Shown here in pieces: positions 26,212 to 35,204 of a DNA stretch of 64,000 bases. This stretch comes from Bacteroidales bacterium (GTDB lineage Bacteria > Bacteroidota > Bacteroidia > Bacteroidales > Marinilabiliaceae): positions 1-64,000 of the forward strand of contig JAFYCM010000042.1 in assembly GCA_017539645.1 (NCBI GenBank), read 5' to 3'. The translations under genes were made by a program, and so were the position numbers. The notes beneath the pieces were generated by a model. That model was not told where the DNA came from, made no database searches, and worked only from the letters and a program-made list of their open reading frames with translations. Every line of letters starts with the position of its first letter. The first letter of the stretch is position 1.

Positions 26212-27486
26212 ATGCAAATAGACGCATTACTAAAATCAATAGAGAGCGAGAAAACCCTACGAGCTCTCTATGGCGAAGACAATCAAGCAATTGCCACTCA
26301 GAAAGCCCGTTATACTCAGGTGGTAAAAGAATTTCAAAAGACATTTAATCATAACGAAGCTGAGGTATTCAGTTCACCTGGACGTACCGAAATTGGCGGT
26401 AACCACACCGATCATCAGCTCGGTCGTGTGCTCGCTGGCGCTGTAAACCTCGACAACGTAGCTGTTGCCACACCAAACGGCACACAAACCGTTCGCATCC
26501 TTTCGTCGGGCTATCCTCAGTTCGAAGTAGATCTTACCAACTTGAAAGCCGACAAGAGCGAATTTTATACTTCCGTAGCTCTCGTTCGCGGTATTGCAGC
26601 TCGCTTGAACGAACTTGGTTATAAAATCGGAGGTTTCGATGCCGTTATCAATAGTGGCGTACCTAAAGGTTCTGGTTTGTCGTCATCGGCTTCGTTCGAG
26701 GTGCTTATTGGCGCCATCTTCAGCCACCTCTTCAACAATGGCAAACTCGACGCTGTGCTCAACGCTCAGATTGGTCAGTATGCAGAAAACGTATTCTTCG
26801 GCAAGCCTTGCGGTTTGATGGACCAAACAGCTTGCTCGGTTGGTGGCCTTATCACCATCGACTTCAAAGATCCTAAGAATCCTGTTGTTAAGAAGGTAAA
26901 CTTCGACTTCACCAAGACTGGCTATTCACTCGTAATTACCGACACTGGCGGCAACCACGCCGACCTCAACGACGAATATGCTTCGCTTCCTGCCGATATG
27001 AAAGGTGTTGCTAAGCAATTTGGCAAAGAGGTGCTCCGCGAAGTTTCTATGGAACAGATCATCAACGACCTTCCTAAGCTCCGTGGCAAAGTTACCGACC
27101 GCGCACTTCTTCGTGCTCTCCACTTCGAAGGCGACAACGCTCGCGTAGCAGAACAAGTTGCAGTGCTCGAAAAAGGCGATTTCAACGCATTCCTTCAGAT
27201 GGTGAAAGCTTCTGGTCGCAGCTCGTTTATGTATAACCAGAACGTATATCCAGCAAGTGCACCTGAAGAACAAGGCATCTCGTTGGCTCTCGCACTCAGC
27301 GACATTGTTCTCGGCGAAGAAGGAGCATACCGCGTTCATGGCGGTGGTTTCGCAGGCACTACTCAGGCTTTCGTACCACAAAACCTTCTCGATAAGTATA
27401 TCAATACCCTCGAGAACACCTTTGGTAAGGGCAAATGCTGGAAACTCTTCATCCGTCCTCAAGGCTCAATAAAAGTAGAATTCTAA
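26212..27486 (+). CDS. galK: Galactokinase
   Basis: About 424 residues of the GHMP kinase family. The galactokinase signature SSPGRTEIGGNHTDHQLG is near residue 45, the ATP-binding loop VPKGSGLSSSASFE near 145, CGLMDQTACSVGG carries the catalytic Asp, and VHGGGFAGTTQAFV is the third motif. It phosphorylates galactose to galactose-1-phosphate. The next gene, 25 bp downstream, is a FucP-type sugar:proton symporter, so uptake and first phosphorylation are coupled in one operon; galT, galE and galM are not in the window. The codon use is strongly biased, as in highly expressed genes. Confidence 0.93.
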   Translation: MQIDALLKSIESEKTLRALYGEDNQAIATQKARYTQVVKEFQKTFNHNEAEVFSSPGRTEIGGNHTDHQLGRVLAGAVNLDNVAVATPNGTQTVRILSSGYPQFEVDLTNLKADKSEFYTSVALVRGIAARLNELGYKIGGFDAVINSGVPKGSGLSSSASFEVLIGAIFSHLFNNGKLDAVLNAQIGQYAENVFFGKPCGLMDQTACSVGGLITIDFKDPKNPVVKKVNFDFTKTGYSLVITDTGGNHADLNDEYASLPADMKGVAKQFGKEVLREVSMEQIINDLPKLRGKVTDRALLRALHFEGDNARVAEQVAVLEKGDFNAFLQMVKASGRSSFMYNQNVYPASAPEEQGISLALALSDIVLGEEGAYRVHGGGFAGTTQAFVPQNLLDKYINTLENTFGKGKCWKLFIRPQGSIKVEF

Positions 27487-27511
27487 TCAACGAAAAATCA
27501 ACTCAATAGAA

Positions 27512-28774
27512 ATGGAAAATACGAATCAAAAGCAAGGAAATCTTGTGGCGATAGTTACGATGTTCTTCATCTTCGCCATGATTTCGTTTGTTACCAACAT
27601 GGCCGCACCATTCGGCAACATCTGGGGTATGTCATACGAATGGGCAGGTATGGCTGGTAACCTTATGAACTTCACAGCATACCTCATCATGGGTATTCCT
27701 GCTGGTAATATGCTCATAAAATACGGCTATAAAAAGACAGCTCTTATTGCCCTCATCGTTGGTGCAGCAGGTTTGAGCGTTCAGCTCATTTCTGGTGTGG
27801 TTAACAATGTATACGTATACCTCCTCGGTGCTCTCATCTGCGGTTTCTGCGTATGTATGCTCAACACTGTAGTTAACCCAATGCTTAACCTCCTTGGTGG
27901 TGGTGGCAACAAAGGCAATCAGCTCGTTCAGGCTGGTGGTACACTCAACTCACTTGCTGGCACAGCAACTCCAATCCTCGCAGGTGCTCTTGTAGGAACA
28001 CTTACAAAGGATTCTTTCCCTAACGTTGCTCCGCTCATCATCACTGGTATAGTTATCTTCCTCGCTGCATTCGTGGTTATCTCTTTCATAAAGATTGTAG
28101 AGCCACAGGGCGACCTCAAGAATGTTACTTACGAGCATTCACCACTCGCATTCCGTCACTGCACACTTGGCATCATAGCTATCTTCTTCTACGTAGGTGT
28201 AGAGATTGCTACTCCTGGTATGATGAATCAATGGATTAGCCGCGATGGTGGTTTCGAAGGTGCTGCAACCGTAGCAGGCGCGCTTGCCGGTATCTACTGG
28301 TTCCTTATGCTCGTTGGTCGTTTCACCTCAACGCTCATCTCTGGCAAAGTATCTTCTCGTGCACAGATGATTACCGTTTCGTCGGTTGCAATTGCTCTGA
28401 TTATTGCAGCTATCTTCACTGGCGACATCACTACAACATTGAACATCAACCTTGGCTTCATTGAGATTTCTAACGCTACCGTACCACTTTCATGTGTATT
28501 TATATTCCTTTGCGGTCTTTGCACATCGGTTATGTGGGGTGGCATCTTCAACCTCTCTACCGAAGGACTTGGTAAATACACAGCTAAAGCTTCAGGTATA
28601 TTTATGGTGATGGTATTTGGTGGTGGTATGATGCCATTCTTCCAAGACCTCGTTGTTCGTCCATACACTGGCTACCTCGGCTCATATTGGCTTATCGTAG
28701 CTATGTTGGCTTACATATTGTTCTACAGCCTCGTAGGTTGCAAGAACGTTAATAAGGATATTCCTGTGGAATAA
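27512..28774 (+). CDS. MFS sugar transporter, FucP/GluP type (glucose/galactose)
   Basis: A 420-residue transporter with twelve predicted membrane helices. It has the FucP-branch features: NMAAPFGNIWGMSYEWAGMAGNLM in the first helix pair, KYGYKKTALIALIVGA, and LLGGGGNKGNQLVQAGGTLNSLAGT in the middle, a run typical of Bacteroidetes glucose/galactose permeases. It lies 25 bp after galK in the same operon, so galactose is the likely substrate. It is followed by a strong terminator. Confidence 0.87.
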   Translation: MENTNQKQGNLVAIVTMFFIFAMISFVTNMAAPFGNIWGMSYEWAGMAGNLMNFTAYLIMGIPAGNMLIKYGYKKTALIALIVGAAGLSVQLISGVVNNVYVYLLGALICGFCVCMLNTVVNPMLNLLGGGGNKGNQLVQAGGTLNSLAGTATPILAGALVGTLTKDSFPNVAPLIITGIVIFLAAFVVISFIKIVEPQGDLKNVTYEHSPLAFRHCTLGIIAIFFYVGVEIATPGMMNQWISRDGGFEGAATVAGALAGIYWFLMLVGRFTSTLISGKVSSRAQMITVSSVAIALIIAAIFTGDITTTLNINLGFIEISNATVPLSCVFIFLCGLCTSVMWGGIFNLSTEGLGKYTAKASGIFMVMVFGGGMMPFFQDLVVRPYTGYLGSYWLIVAMLAYILFYSLVGCKNVNKDIPVE

Positions 28775-28816
28775 GGATAAAAAATCTGGATATATAATCG
28801 TCGACTTACATCCAGT

Positions 28817-28854
28817 GAGGTCGTCTGCGAATGGCAGGCGACCTCAATTTTTTT
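28817..28854 (+). terminator. Intrinsic terminator of the galK operon
   Basis: Arms GAGGTCGTCTGC (28817-28828) and GCAGGCGACCTC (28834-28845) pair over 12 positions with one G-T pair and a 5-base loop, followed by a T-run to 28854. Confidence 0.88.
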
Positions 28855-28909
28855 CAAAACTGACACACTTCCTTTTTTTACACTATTTTAGCCGCCCATT
28901 TTTATAGAT

Positions 28910-30151
28910 ATGAACACAGAAAACGCAAAACAACCTAACTATACTTTCGCACTCGTGGTGGTGTTTGTTGTATGTTTCCTTACGGGCTTCATAATTACTT
29001 TGAACAACTCCATGATAGCCTTCTGCAAACAAGCCTTCGACCTCAGCGAACAAGATGGGCAATATGTCAACACTGCATTCTTTGGCGCATATTTATTGTC
29101 TATCCCTTTTGCGCTGCTTATGAGCAAGATAGGCTACAAACGCACTCTCATTTTGGGTTTAGCTGTAGCTGGCGTAGGGTTTATCATCAACGCCATTGGC
29201 ATAGAGGCTGCCATCGAGGCTCAAGCGAACGTATATGTAGTATTCTTGCTATGTATGTGCATAGTAGCTATGGGCGTGGTGATGCTGCAAAATGTGGTGA
29301 ATCCTTACGTCATGGCACTCGGCGATAAGAGACATGGAGCTTTCCGCATGACGCTCAGCCAAGCGCTCTATTCCGTAGCCACTACCCTCGCCCCAATATT
29401 CATCACATACGCAATAATAGGTGATAAAACGCCTGCTCCTGAGCATGTTCCAGCGCCATTCATCGGACTGGGAATATTTACATTGCTCGTCTGCATAACA
29501 CTCGCTTTCCTTAGACTTCCGCAAATCAACGAAGCACAACAAAGCGCTACAGAGGCCATGCAGCATACGTACAAAAAGAGCATTTTCAACTATCCGCATG
29601 TATGGTTATGCGCGTTGGGGCTATTTATGTATTTGGGCCTCGAAGTTGGCGTGCCTTCTATGCTGCCAGCGCGTTTTCGCATACTATTTCCCGACATGAC
29701 AGATAGCGAAATAACACGCCTCGTGACCTCGTATCTCACCTTCTATTGGGGCGCTATGATGATTGGAAGGTTCATTGGCGCTGGCATACTTACACGAATG
29801 AATCCACGCACAGTGCTTGGCGTTTGTCTCGGTGCAGGAGCGCTATGCATAGCAATGTCGCTAACAATGTCGAACATGATGATAGGCATCTGGTTTATGC
29901 TTGCAGCCGGACTCTTCCACTCGGTGATGTGGCCACTCATCTTCAACCTCGGATTGAAGGACCTCGGACCTCACACCAAGACAGCATCGGGTGTGATAAA
30001 CACAGGCGTGATAGGTGGCGCTATACTTATGCCTATCATGGGTAGCATGGTGGATGCGGCTGGAGTCGTTGCAGCTATGAGTGTGATGTTCGTATTCTAT
30101 GCATACATACTCTGGTTCTGCATAAAAGGCAGCAAAATAGGTGTAGAATAA
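28910..30151 (+). CDS. MFS transporter, FucP type
   Basis: A 413-residue transporter with twelve predicted helices and the same family plan as the gene before it: FLTGFIITLNNSMIAFCKQAF, KIGYKRTLILGLAVAGVG, MLQNVVNPYVMALGD and FYWGAMMIGRFIGAGIL. It is only distantly similar to the galK-linked transporter and lies behind that operon's terminator, so it may be separately expressed. The sugar carried cannot be told; fucose or another hexose is likely from the family. Confidence 0.82.
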   Translation: MNTENAKQPNYTFALVVVFVVCFLTGFIITLNNSMIAFCKQAFDLSEQDGQYVNTAFFGAYLLSIPFALLMSKIGYKRTLILGLAVAGVGFIINAIGIEAAIEAQANVYVVFLLCMCIVAMGVVMLQNVVNPYVMALGDKRHGAFRMTLSQALYSVATTLAPIFITYAIIGDKTPAPEHVPAPFIGLGIFTLLVCITLAFLRLPQINEAQQSATEAMQHTYKKSIFNYPHVWLCALGLFMYLGLEVGVPSMLPARFRILFPDMTDSEITRLVTSYLTFYWGAMMIGRFIGAGILTRMNPRTVLGVCLGAGALCIAMSLTMSNMMIGIWFMLAAGLFHSVMWPLIFNLGLKDLGPHTKTASGVINTGVIGGAILMPIMGSMVDAAGVVAAMSVMFVFYAYILWFCIKGSKIGVE

Positions 30152-30200
30152 ATTTCTGCCGTTTATTATATCAACAGAACGAGGAGTTTTCATATTTATA

Positions 30201-30208
30201 TACATTTG
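30201..30208 (+). promoter_or_regulatory. -7 element TACATTTG
   Basis: Matches TAnnTTTG, 45 bp before the nitroreductase ATG at 30254. No exact -33 TTTG at the right distance. Confidence 0.5.
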
Positions 30209-30253
30209 TAACTATCTAAAATTTAGTCCATAACCACAAAAAAGTATTGTATT

Positions 30254-30877
30254 ATGAAAAAAACTTTCCTTTTCGGCGCTGCATTTGCGCTATTGTCATT
30301 GATAAGCTGCACAAACGGCAATGAGTGCACTCAAAAGCCATCATCACCATCGTTCGACGAGGTTTTGGCGTCACGCAGAAGCATACGTAGCTACGATGCC
30401 ACAAAGAAAATCTCCGAGAACGAAGTACGCGAACTACTAAAGGCTACACAAGAGGCTCCATCGTGGGCAAATATGCAGCCTACTAAATATTATGTGGCCA
30501 TAAGCGAAGAGAAAGTCGCAGCTGTGCAAGATATGGTTGGCGGCAACAAAGAACGCATCAAAAATGCGCCAGTACTTATTGTTTCTACTTTCGAGCAAGG
30601 CAAGTCGGGCTTCTTCAATGGCGAGGCAACCAACGAAATTGGCGAAGGTTGGGGTGCATACGATAACGGCCTGAGCAACTGCTACTTAATTATGAAAGCG
30701 CGTGCTATGGGCTTCGATACGCTTATTATGGGTATGCGCGATTCGGAGAAACTCAGAAATTGCTTCAATATTCCTGAAAATGAAACTATTATGGCAGTTA
30801 TAGCATTAGGCTACCGCGCAGCAGAACCTAATCAGCCTATACATAGAGAATTTGACGAGATTGTGAAATTCTTCTAA
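30254..30877 (+). CDS. Nitroreductase family lipoprotein
   Basis: A 207-residue protein with a lipoprotein signal ending LISCTNG (Cys about 19). The rest is a nitroreductase fold: the FMN-binding RRSIRSYDATKKIS at about residue 42, then QEAPSWANMQPTKYYVA, ENETIMAVIALGY and the C-terminal FDEIVKFF. Such proteins are FMN-dependent NAD(P)H oxidoreductases. A lipid anchor on a nitroreductase is uncommon outside Bacteroidetes and places the enzyme outside the cytoplasm, which raises the question of its electron donor. It is a single-gene unit with its own promoter and terminator. Confidence 0.85.
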   Translation: MKKTFLFGAAFALLSLISCTNGNECTQKPSSPSFDEVLASRRSIRSYDATKKISENEVRELLKATQEAPSWANMQPTKYYVAISEEKVAAVQDMVGGNKERIKNAPVLIVSTFEQGKSGFFNGEATNEIGEGWGAYDNGLSNCYLIMKARAMGFDTLIMGMRDSEKLRNCFNIPENETIMAVIALGYRAAEPNQPIHREFDEIVKFF

Positions 30878-30900
30878 GCTTCACAGAGCGAAATAGAATA

Positions 30901-30941
30901 GAGCGGCACAACCTTTTGACGGATTGCGCCGCTCTTTTTTT
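30901..30941 (+). terminator. Intrinsic terminator of the nitroreductase gene
   Basis: GAGCGGC with CAA pairs with TTG and GCCGCTC, then a run of seven T. The same hairpin core recurs at 37702-37729. Confidence 0.85.
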
Positions 30942-30954
30942 ATTTATACTAAGA
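30903..30954. repeat. Repeated hairpin element, copy 1
   Basis: GCGGCACAACC (30903-30913) and GATTGCGCCGC (30922-30932), followed by TTTATACTAAGA (30943-30954). All three blocks recur in the same order at 37702-37751. Confidence 0.7.
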
Positions 30955-31050
30955 ACACCAGTTCGAAATGATAGTGCACTTTATTGTTGCATTTACTCAC
31001 TTTTAGGTATTGTTTACCTATTTATGACCTGATAAAATTGCAGAAACAAA

Positions 31051-31065
31051 AACGAACTTTGTTCA
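31051..31065. promoter_or_regulatory. Probable TetR operator O1
   Basis: AACGAACTTTGTTCA contains the palindrome GAAC-TTT-GTTC (31054-31064). It ends 4 bp before the ATG of the TetR gene and overlaps a promoter-like box (GAACTTTG). The same 15-mer with one change recurs inverted at 31957-31971 in front of the RND operon. Autoregulation is inferred. Confidence 0.6.
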
Positions 31066-31068
31066 TAT

Positions 31069-31719
31069 ATGCAATTTCAGAAAGACAATATTAGAGACGA
31101 GATACTGCGAGTGTCGCAAGAGTTGTTTTTGAGCGCTGGTTATCAAAAAGCCTCCGTGCGCGACATAGCCGAACGTGTAGACATTAGTGTAAGCAATCTT
31201 TATAACTATTTTCGCAACAAAGACGCCATTTTCTGCACTATTGTTGAGCCTGTCGTTATTCACTTCAACAACACACTTGAGGAGTATCACGGCAACACGG
31301 GGCATAACAGCAACGAAAGCATCGACAACATTTCGCCCGAACAAGTTCTCGACGTCATGACAGAGCGCTACGCCGATATTCTGCGCAAATACCGTCCACA
31401 ACTACGTCTGCTGCTGTTTCAGTCGCAAGGCACATCGCTCGAGCACTTCAAAGACGAATTCACCGACCGCAGTACCTACATGGTGCAAGAATGGTTTGCA
31501 CGCCTCAAACGCCGCGTGCCCGAAGCCAAAACAGAAATAAGCGACTTCTTTGTACACATCAACACCGTATGGCTCTTTACCGTGATTGAAGAAATTATCA
31601 GCCACAACATATCCGACGACGATGCCAAACGCATTTTTCATGAATATGGCATGTTTCAGATGCTTGGTTGGGGCACAATGCTAAATGTAGACCCACGATG
31701 GTTTATGACGAGAGTGTGA
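31069..31719 (+). CDS. TetR family transcriptional regulator
   Basis: A 216-residue protein. The N-terminal 60 residues are the TetR DNA-binding domain: ILRVSQELFLSAGYQKASVR, DIAERVDISVSNLYNYFRNKD. The C-terminal part, which should bind a ligand and dimerise, is not recognisable. The exporter operon begins 300 bp downstream on the same strand. Both genes have the same candidate operator (GAAC-N3-GTTC), so the protein probably represses itself and the exporter operon. The ATG is only 8 bases after the likely -7 element, so the message may be leaderless. Confidence 0.88.
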   Translation: MQFQKDNIRDEILRVSQELFLSAGYQKASVRDIAERVDISVSNLYNYFRNKDAIFCTIVEPVVIHFNNTLEEYHGNTGHNSNESIDNISPEQVLDVMTERYADILRKYRPQLRLLLFQSQGTSLEHFKDEFTDRSTYMVQEWFARLKRRVPEAKTEISDFFVHINTVWLFTVIEEIISHNISDDDAKRIFHEYGMFQMLGWGTMLNVDPRWFMTRV

Positions 31720-31904
31720 AAGAACACTACTACTTGCTCTTTCAGCCAAAATGGAATAGTCATTTTTAGGTATTGCTTGCACGTTCTTCACCATATAATT
31801 TTGCCATCATAAAAAGATTTTATGACTGCACATATAAAAAACATACTAAAAAATTGCGATGGTTTATTGTAGATACATAAACGTTACCGCCTACTATTTA
31901 TCAG

Positions 31905-31947
31905 ATATGTGGGAATTGCCCGAAAGCAGTTCCCACATATTTTTTTT
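31905..31947 (+). terminator. Intrinsic terminator between the TetR gene and the exporter operon
   Basis: Perfect arms ATATGTGGGAA (31905-31915) and TTCCCACATAT (31930-31940), then seven T. It separates the two units, so the exporter operon needs its own promoter, in line with a second operator at 31948-31971. The rest of the 31720-32017 gap holds no ORF. Confidence 0.88.
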
Positions 31948-31971
31948 GAACAAAGTTGAACAATGTTCGTT
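31948..31971. promoter_or_regulatory. Probable double TetR operator O2/O3
   Basis: Two overlapping sites: GAACAAAGTTG (31948-31958) and GAACAATGTTC (31958-31968). The reverse complement of 31957-31971 is AACGAACATTGTTCA, 14 of 15 bases identical to the site in front of the TetR gene. The site lies 47 bp before the exporter start, where a promoter is expected. Confidence 0.6.
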
Positions 31972-32017
31972 TTTACACTTTCGCATTAACAGATAACAAC
32001 TATAAACAATAAAAAAT

Positions 32018-34351
32018 ATGCAATTAGAGAGAATCAACGAAAAATTTGGCTCATGCGCCAAAATGTTAATTAAACGCCGATGGTTAGCTATCGCCGCGTT
32101 TATCGTAGTTATGGTCGTCTCGTTCCACGCCATGCAGAGTATGGTGATGGAGAGTTCGTTCGACGACTATTTTATGGAGGACGACCCCGTGCTGAAGATG
32201 ACCGACGAGTTCAAGTCGCATTTCGGCAACGACTATTTCGTGGGCGTGCTTACGCAGTGCGACAACCATTTCACGCACGACAATCTGCAACTGCTGCGCA
32301 AGCTCTGCAACGAGCTGATGGACAGCTTGTCGTATGCCGAGAAAATCACGTCGCTCACCGACATCGAGTTCATGGTAGGCAGCGAAGATGGCATGACGAT
32401 TGAGCAGATTGTGCCCGACGAGATTCCGACATCGCAGTCGGCGCTCGACTCGGTGCGTATGCGGGCCTACAGCAAACCCAACGTGGCGCGCAAACTCGTT
32501 TCGGCCGATGGCAAACTGTCGTGGATATTGGTCAAACTGCGCACATTTCCCGAAGATTCTGTGTGGAAACAGACCTCCAACATTGCGCCCGACATGATTA
32601 CTGGCGCCGAAACGCACCGCATCATCACCAAACCCGAATATGCCTCGCTTCATCCATTGGCCACGGGCATGCCCTACACTTCGCAGCAAAAGGTGGAATA
32701 CATCAACCATGCTATGGGCAAACTGATGATTATGGCACTGATTATCTGCGTCGTGGTGATGCTCATCATGACGCGTTCGCTACGTGGCGTGGTGGCTCCT
32801 ATCATAGCCATTGTGGGCGGGCTGTTCATGATGTTCGGCCTATCGACCAAGATTTTCGACTACGTGGATATGACCACAACCATGGTGCCCGTCATCTTGG
32901 CGTTTGCCGTGGCGATAGCCTACAACATCCACTTCTTCACCTACTTCAATTCGCGTATGCGCATACACGGATGCCGGTTGAAGGCTGTAGTAGAGACGGT
33001 GAGCGAGATTGGCTGGTCGGTCTGTTTCTGCGGACTCACCACCATCGTGTCGCTGCTATCGTTCCTCGCCATCAGCATAAAACCGATGCAGAATCTGGGC
33101 ATCATGTGTTCGTTGAGCGTGCTGTTTATCTTGCTCATAACCATAACAATTACGCCCGTTTTGCTCTCGTTCGGCAAAGACAAGAAGGTGCTGTTGGCCG
33201 ATGATTCTCCACGCGAGAGCCGGATGTCGCGGCTGATGGTCGGTTTGGGCGATTTCAACATGCGCCATTCGCGTGTGCTATGCAGCTGTTTCGCAGCCGT
33301 TTGCGTAGTGCTGTGCATAGGTATGTTCAAGATTGAGCCAGCATTCGACGTTGAACGCACAATGGGCATCGAAGTCGATTATGTAAGCAAGTTGATGCAG
33401 GTCGGGCGCTCGGAAATCGGCTCGCTCTACTCCTACGACCTCATGATAGAGTTTCCCGACAACGACGAGGCCAAGCAGCCGCAAAACCTCAAGGCATTGG
33501 AAGAGATGGAGAGGGTGGCTCGCGGATATAAACAGACCAAGCGCACTACGTCGATTCTCGACATTCTGAAAGACCTCAACCAGACGATCAACGCGGGCGA
33601 CACTGCATTCTACGCCATTCCGCAAACCGAAGAGGAGATTGCGCAACTGCTTATGCTCTATGAGAATGCTGGCGGTTCCGAAGCCGAATATTGGGTCGAT
33701 TACGACTATCGCCGCCTGCGTCTGATGATTGAAATATCGAACTACAACTCAGCCGATTCGGAGTACGAGATGGCCGACATACAGGCCCAGGCGCACAAGC
33801 TGTTTCCATCGGCGCAAGTGACCGTTGTGGGCAATCTGCCTCAATTCACCACCATGATGCAGTATTTGGTGCGCGGACAGATGCAGTCGTTTTTCATCTC
33901 CATACTCATCATAGGTATAATTATGATGATAGCCTTCCAGAGCATTCGTCTCGGACTTTTGGGCATGATTCCTAATGTTATGCCAGCCATTTTTGTGGGC
34001 GGCTACATGGGTTGGGCAGGCATTCCGCTCGACATGATGACGGCTACCATCATACCTATGATGCTCGGCTTGGCGGTGGACGACACCATTCACTTCTTCA
34101 ACCACTCGAAACTCGAATACGACCGCACTGGCGACTACGACGAGAGTTCGCGCCGCACATTCCGCGTGGTGGGCGTGGCCATCGTTTCGACAAGCATCAT
34201 CACATCGGCGGTGTTCGGCACGTTCATCACCGACCAATGTCTCAACATTCTCTATTTCGGATTGTTGGCCATAATCGGTATTCTGTCAGCTCTCGCTGCC
34301 GACCTCATCATCACTCCAGCATTGATGAAGTATTTCAAGGTTTTTCATTGA
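32018..34351 (+). CDS. RND/MMPL family exporter
   Basis: A 777-residue inner-membrane protein with two repeats of one helix, a large periplasmic domain and five helices. The first half ends with helices around LAFAVAIAYNIHFFTYF; the second half has the fuller motif MMLGLAVDDTIHFFNHS, whose two Asp are the usual proton-relay residues. The first half has lost them. The size (about 780 rather than 1,000) is that of MMPL/HpnN-type lipid exporters, which work without a membrane-fusion protein. It heads an operon with a LolA-like protein, a beta-barrel protein and a membrane-methyltransferase fusion, which suggests lipid or hydrophobic-compound movement to the outer membrane. Confidence 0.88.
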   Translation: MQLERINEKFGSCAKMLIKRRWLAIAAFIVVMVVSFHAMQSMVMESSFDDYFMEDDPVLKMTDEFKSHFGNDYFVGVLTQCDNHFTHDNLQLLRKLCNELMDSLSYAEKITSLTDIEFMVGSEDGMTIEQIVPDEIPTSQSALDSVRMRAYSKPNVARKLVSADGKLSWILVKLRTFPEDSVWKQTSNIAPDMITGAETHRIITKPEYASLHPLATGMPYTSQQKVEYINHAMGKLMIMALIICVVVMLIMTRSLRGVVAPIIAIVGGLFMMFGLSTKIFDYVDMTTTMVPVILAFAVAIAYNIHFFTYFNSRMRIHGCRLKAVVETVSEIGWSVCFCGLTTIVSLLSFLAISIKPMQNLGIMCSLSVLFILLITITITPVLLSFGKDKKVLLADDSPRESRMSRLMVGLGDFNMRHSRVLCSCFAAVCVVLCIGMFKIEPAFDVERTMGIEVDYVSKLMQVGRSEIGSLYSYDLMIEFPDNDEAKQPQNLKALEEMERVARGYKQTKRTTSILDILKDLNQTINAGDTAFYAIPQTEEEIAQLLMLYENAGGSEAEYWVDYDYRRLRLMIEISNYNSADSEYEMADIQAQAHKLFPSAQVTVVGNLPQFTTMMQYLVRGQMQSFFISILIIGIIMMIAFQSIRLGLLGMIPNVMPAIFVGGYMGWAGIPLDMMTATIIPMMLGLAVDDTIHFFNHSKLEYDRTGDYDESSRRTFRVVGVAIVSTSIITSAVFGTFITDQCLNILYFGLLAIIGILSALAADLIITPALMKYFKVFH

Positions 34352-34370
34352 GAATTGACAATTGAGAATG

Positions 34371-34396
34371 TCATCCTGAGCGTAGCGAAGGATCTC
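34371..34396. repeat. Short dispersed intergenic sequence (TCATCCTGAGCG...)
   Basis: TCATCCTGAGCG followed by TAGCGAAGGATCTC contains an imperfect inverted repeat (TCCT-GAGCG/CGAAGGA). I recognise the same words as a common intergenic repeat in many bacterial genomes. It lies between the RND and LolA-like genes and is preceded by ATTGAGAATTGACAATTGAG, another low-complexity spacer. Confidence 0.4.
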
Positions 34397-34427
34397 ATAA
34401 TTCGTAATTAGTAACTCGTAAATAACT

Positions 34428-35204
34428 ATGAAACAGATAATTATTTTAGCAATAGCAATGACAATCAGCCTCGGCTCTGAGGCACAAACGCTTGACGGCC
34501 GAGCAATAGTGCAAATGGTGAAAGAACGTGCCGATGGCGACACACGCAGCTCCGACATGGAACTGACGCTCGTAAAGAAAAACGGCTCGACTCGACAGCG
34601 CAAACTCACGTCGTGGGCTATGGACGAAGGCAAGGACACGAAGAAAATCATGTTCTTCACCTATCCAGGCGATGTGAAGGGTACGGGCTTCCTCACATGG
34701 GACTACGACAATCCGCAAAAAGACGATGACAAATGGCTCTACCTGCCGGCAATGAAGAAGACGCGCCGCATAAGTGGTTCGTCGTCGAAAACAGACTACT
34801 TCATGGGCACCGACTTCACCTACGACGACATGGGCAGCCGCAACGTCGATGAAGACACGCACACGCTGTTACGCGAGGAGGTTCGCGACGGACAGAAATG
34901 CTGGGTCGTGGAGTCGCGACCTATCGATAAGCGCGAGATTTACAGCCGCAAGGTGATGTGGATTCGTCAGGACTGCCACACGACAATATACGTTGAATAT
35001 TACGACAAACTCGACAAGCTGCATCGCGTCTTTTCGGTCGGCGACATCAAGCAGGTGCAGGGCTTCTGGACTGTTATGCGCATGGAGATGAAGAACGTAC
35101 AGACGGGACATAGCACCATCATCGAGATGAAGAATCCGCAATACAACGTGGGCGGAGTGGACAAGAATATGTTCACCGTGTCGAAACTCGAAAAAGGTCT
35201 ATGA
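34428..35204 (+). CDS. Outer membrane lipoprotein-sorting protein (LolA-like)
   Basis: A 258-residue protein with a signal peptide ([20 protein letters not shown]). The mature part follows the LolA-like pattern of proteins paired with MMPL exporters: [58 protein letters not shown] and [10 protein letters not shown]. These form a half-barrel that carries lipids or lipoproteins through the periplasm. It stands between the exporter and the beta-barrel gene and overlaps the latter by 4 bp (ATGA), so it should be the periplasmic carrier of the system. Confidence 0.85.
   Translation: MKQIIILAIAMTISLGSEAQTLDGRAIVQMVKERADGDTRSSDMELTLVKKNGSTRQRKLTSWAMDEGKDTKKIMFFTYPGDVKGTGFLTWDYDNPQKDDDKWLYLPAMKKTRRISGSSSKTDYFMGTDFTYDDMGSRNVDEDTHTLLREEVRDGQKCWVVESRPIDKREIYSRKVMWIRQDCHTTIYVEYYDKLDKLHRVFSVGDIKQVQGFWTVMRMEMKNVQTGHSTIIEMKNPQYNVGGVDKNMFTVSKLEKGL

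Noticed and set aside
32084..32710. Long open frame opposite the RND exporter gene
   Set aside because: Antisense shadow in a G+C-rich coding region; composition rich in His and Arg without family resemblance.
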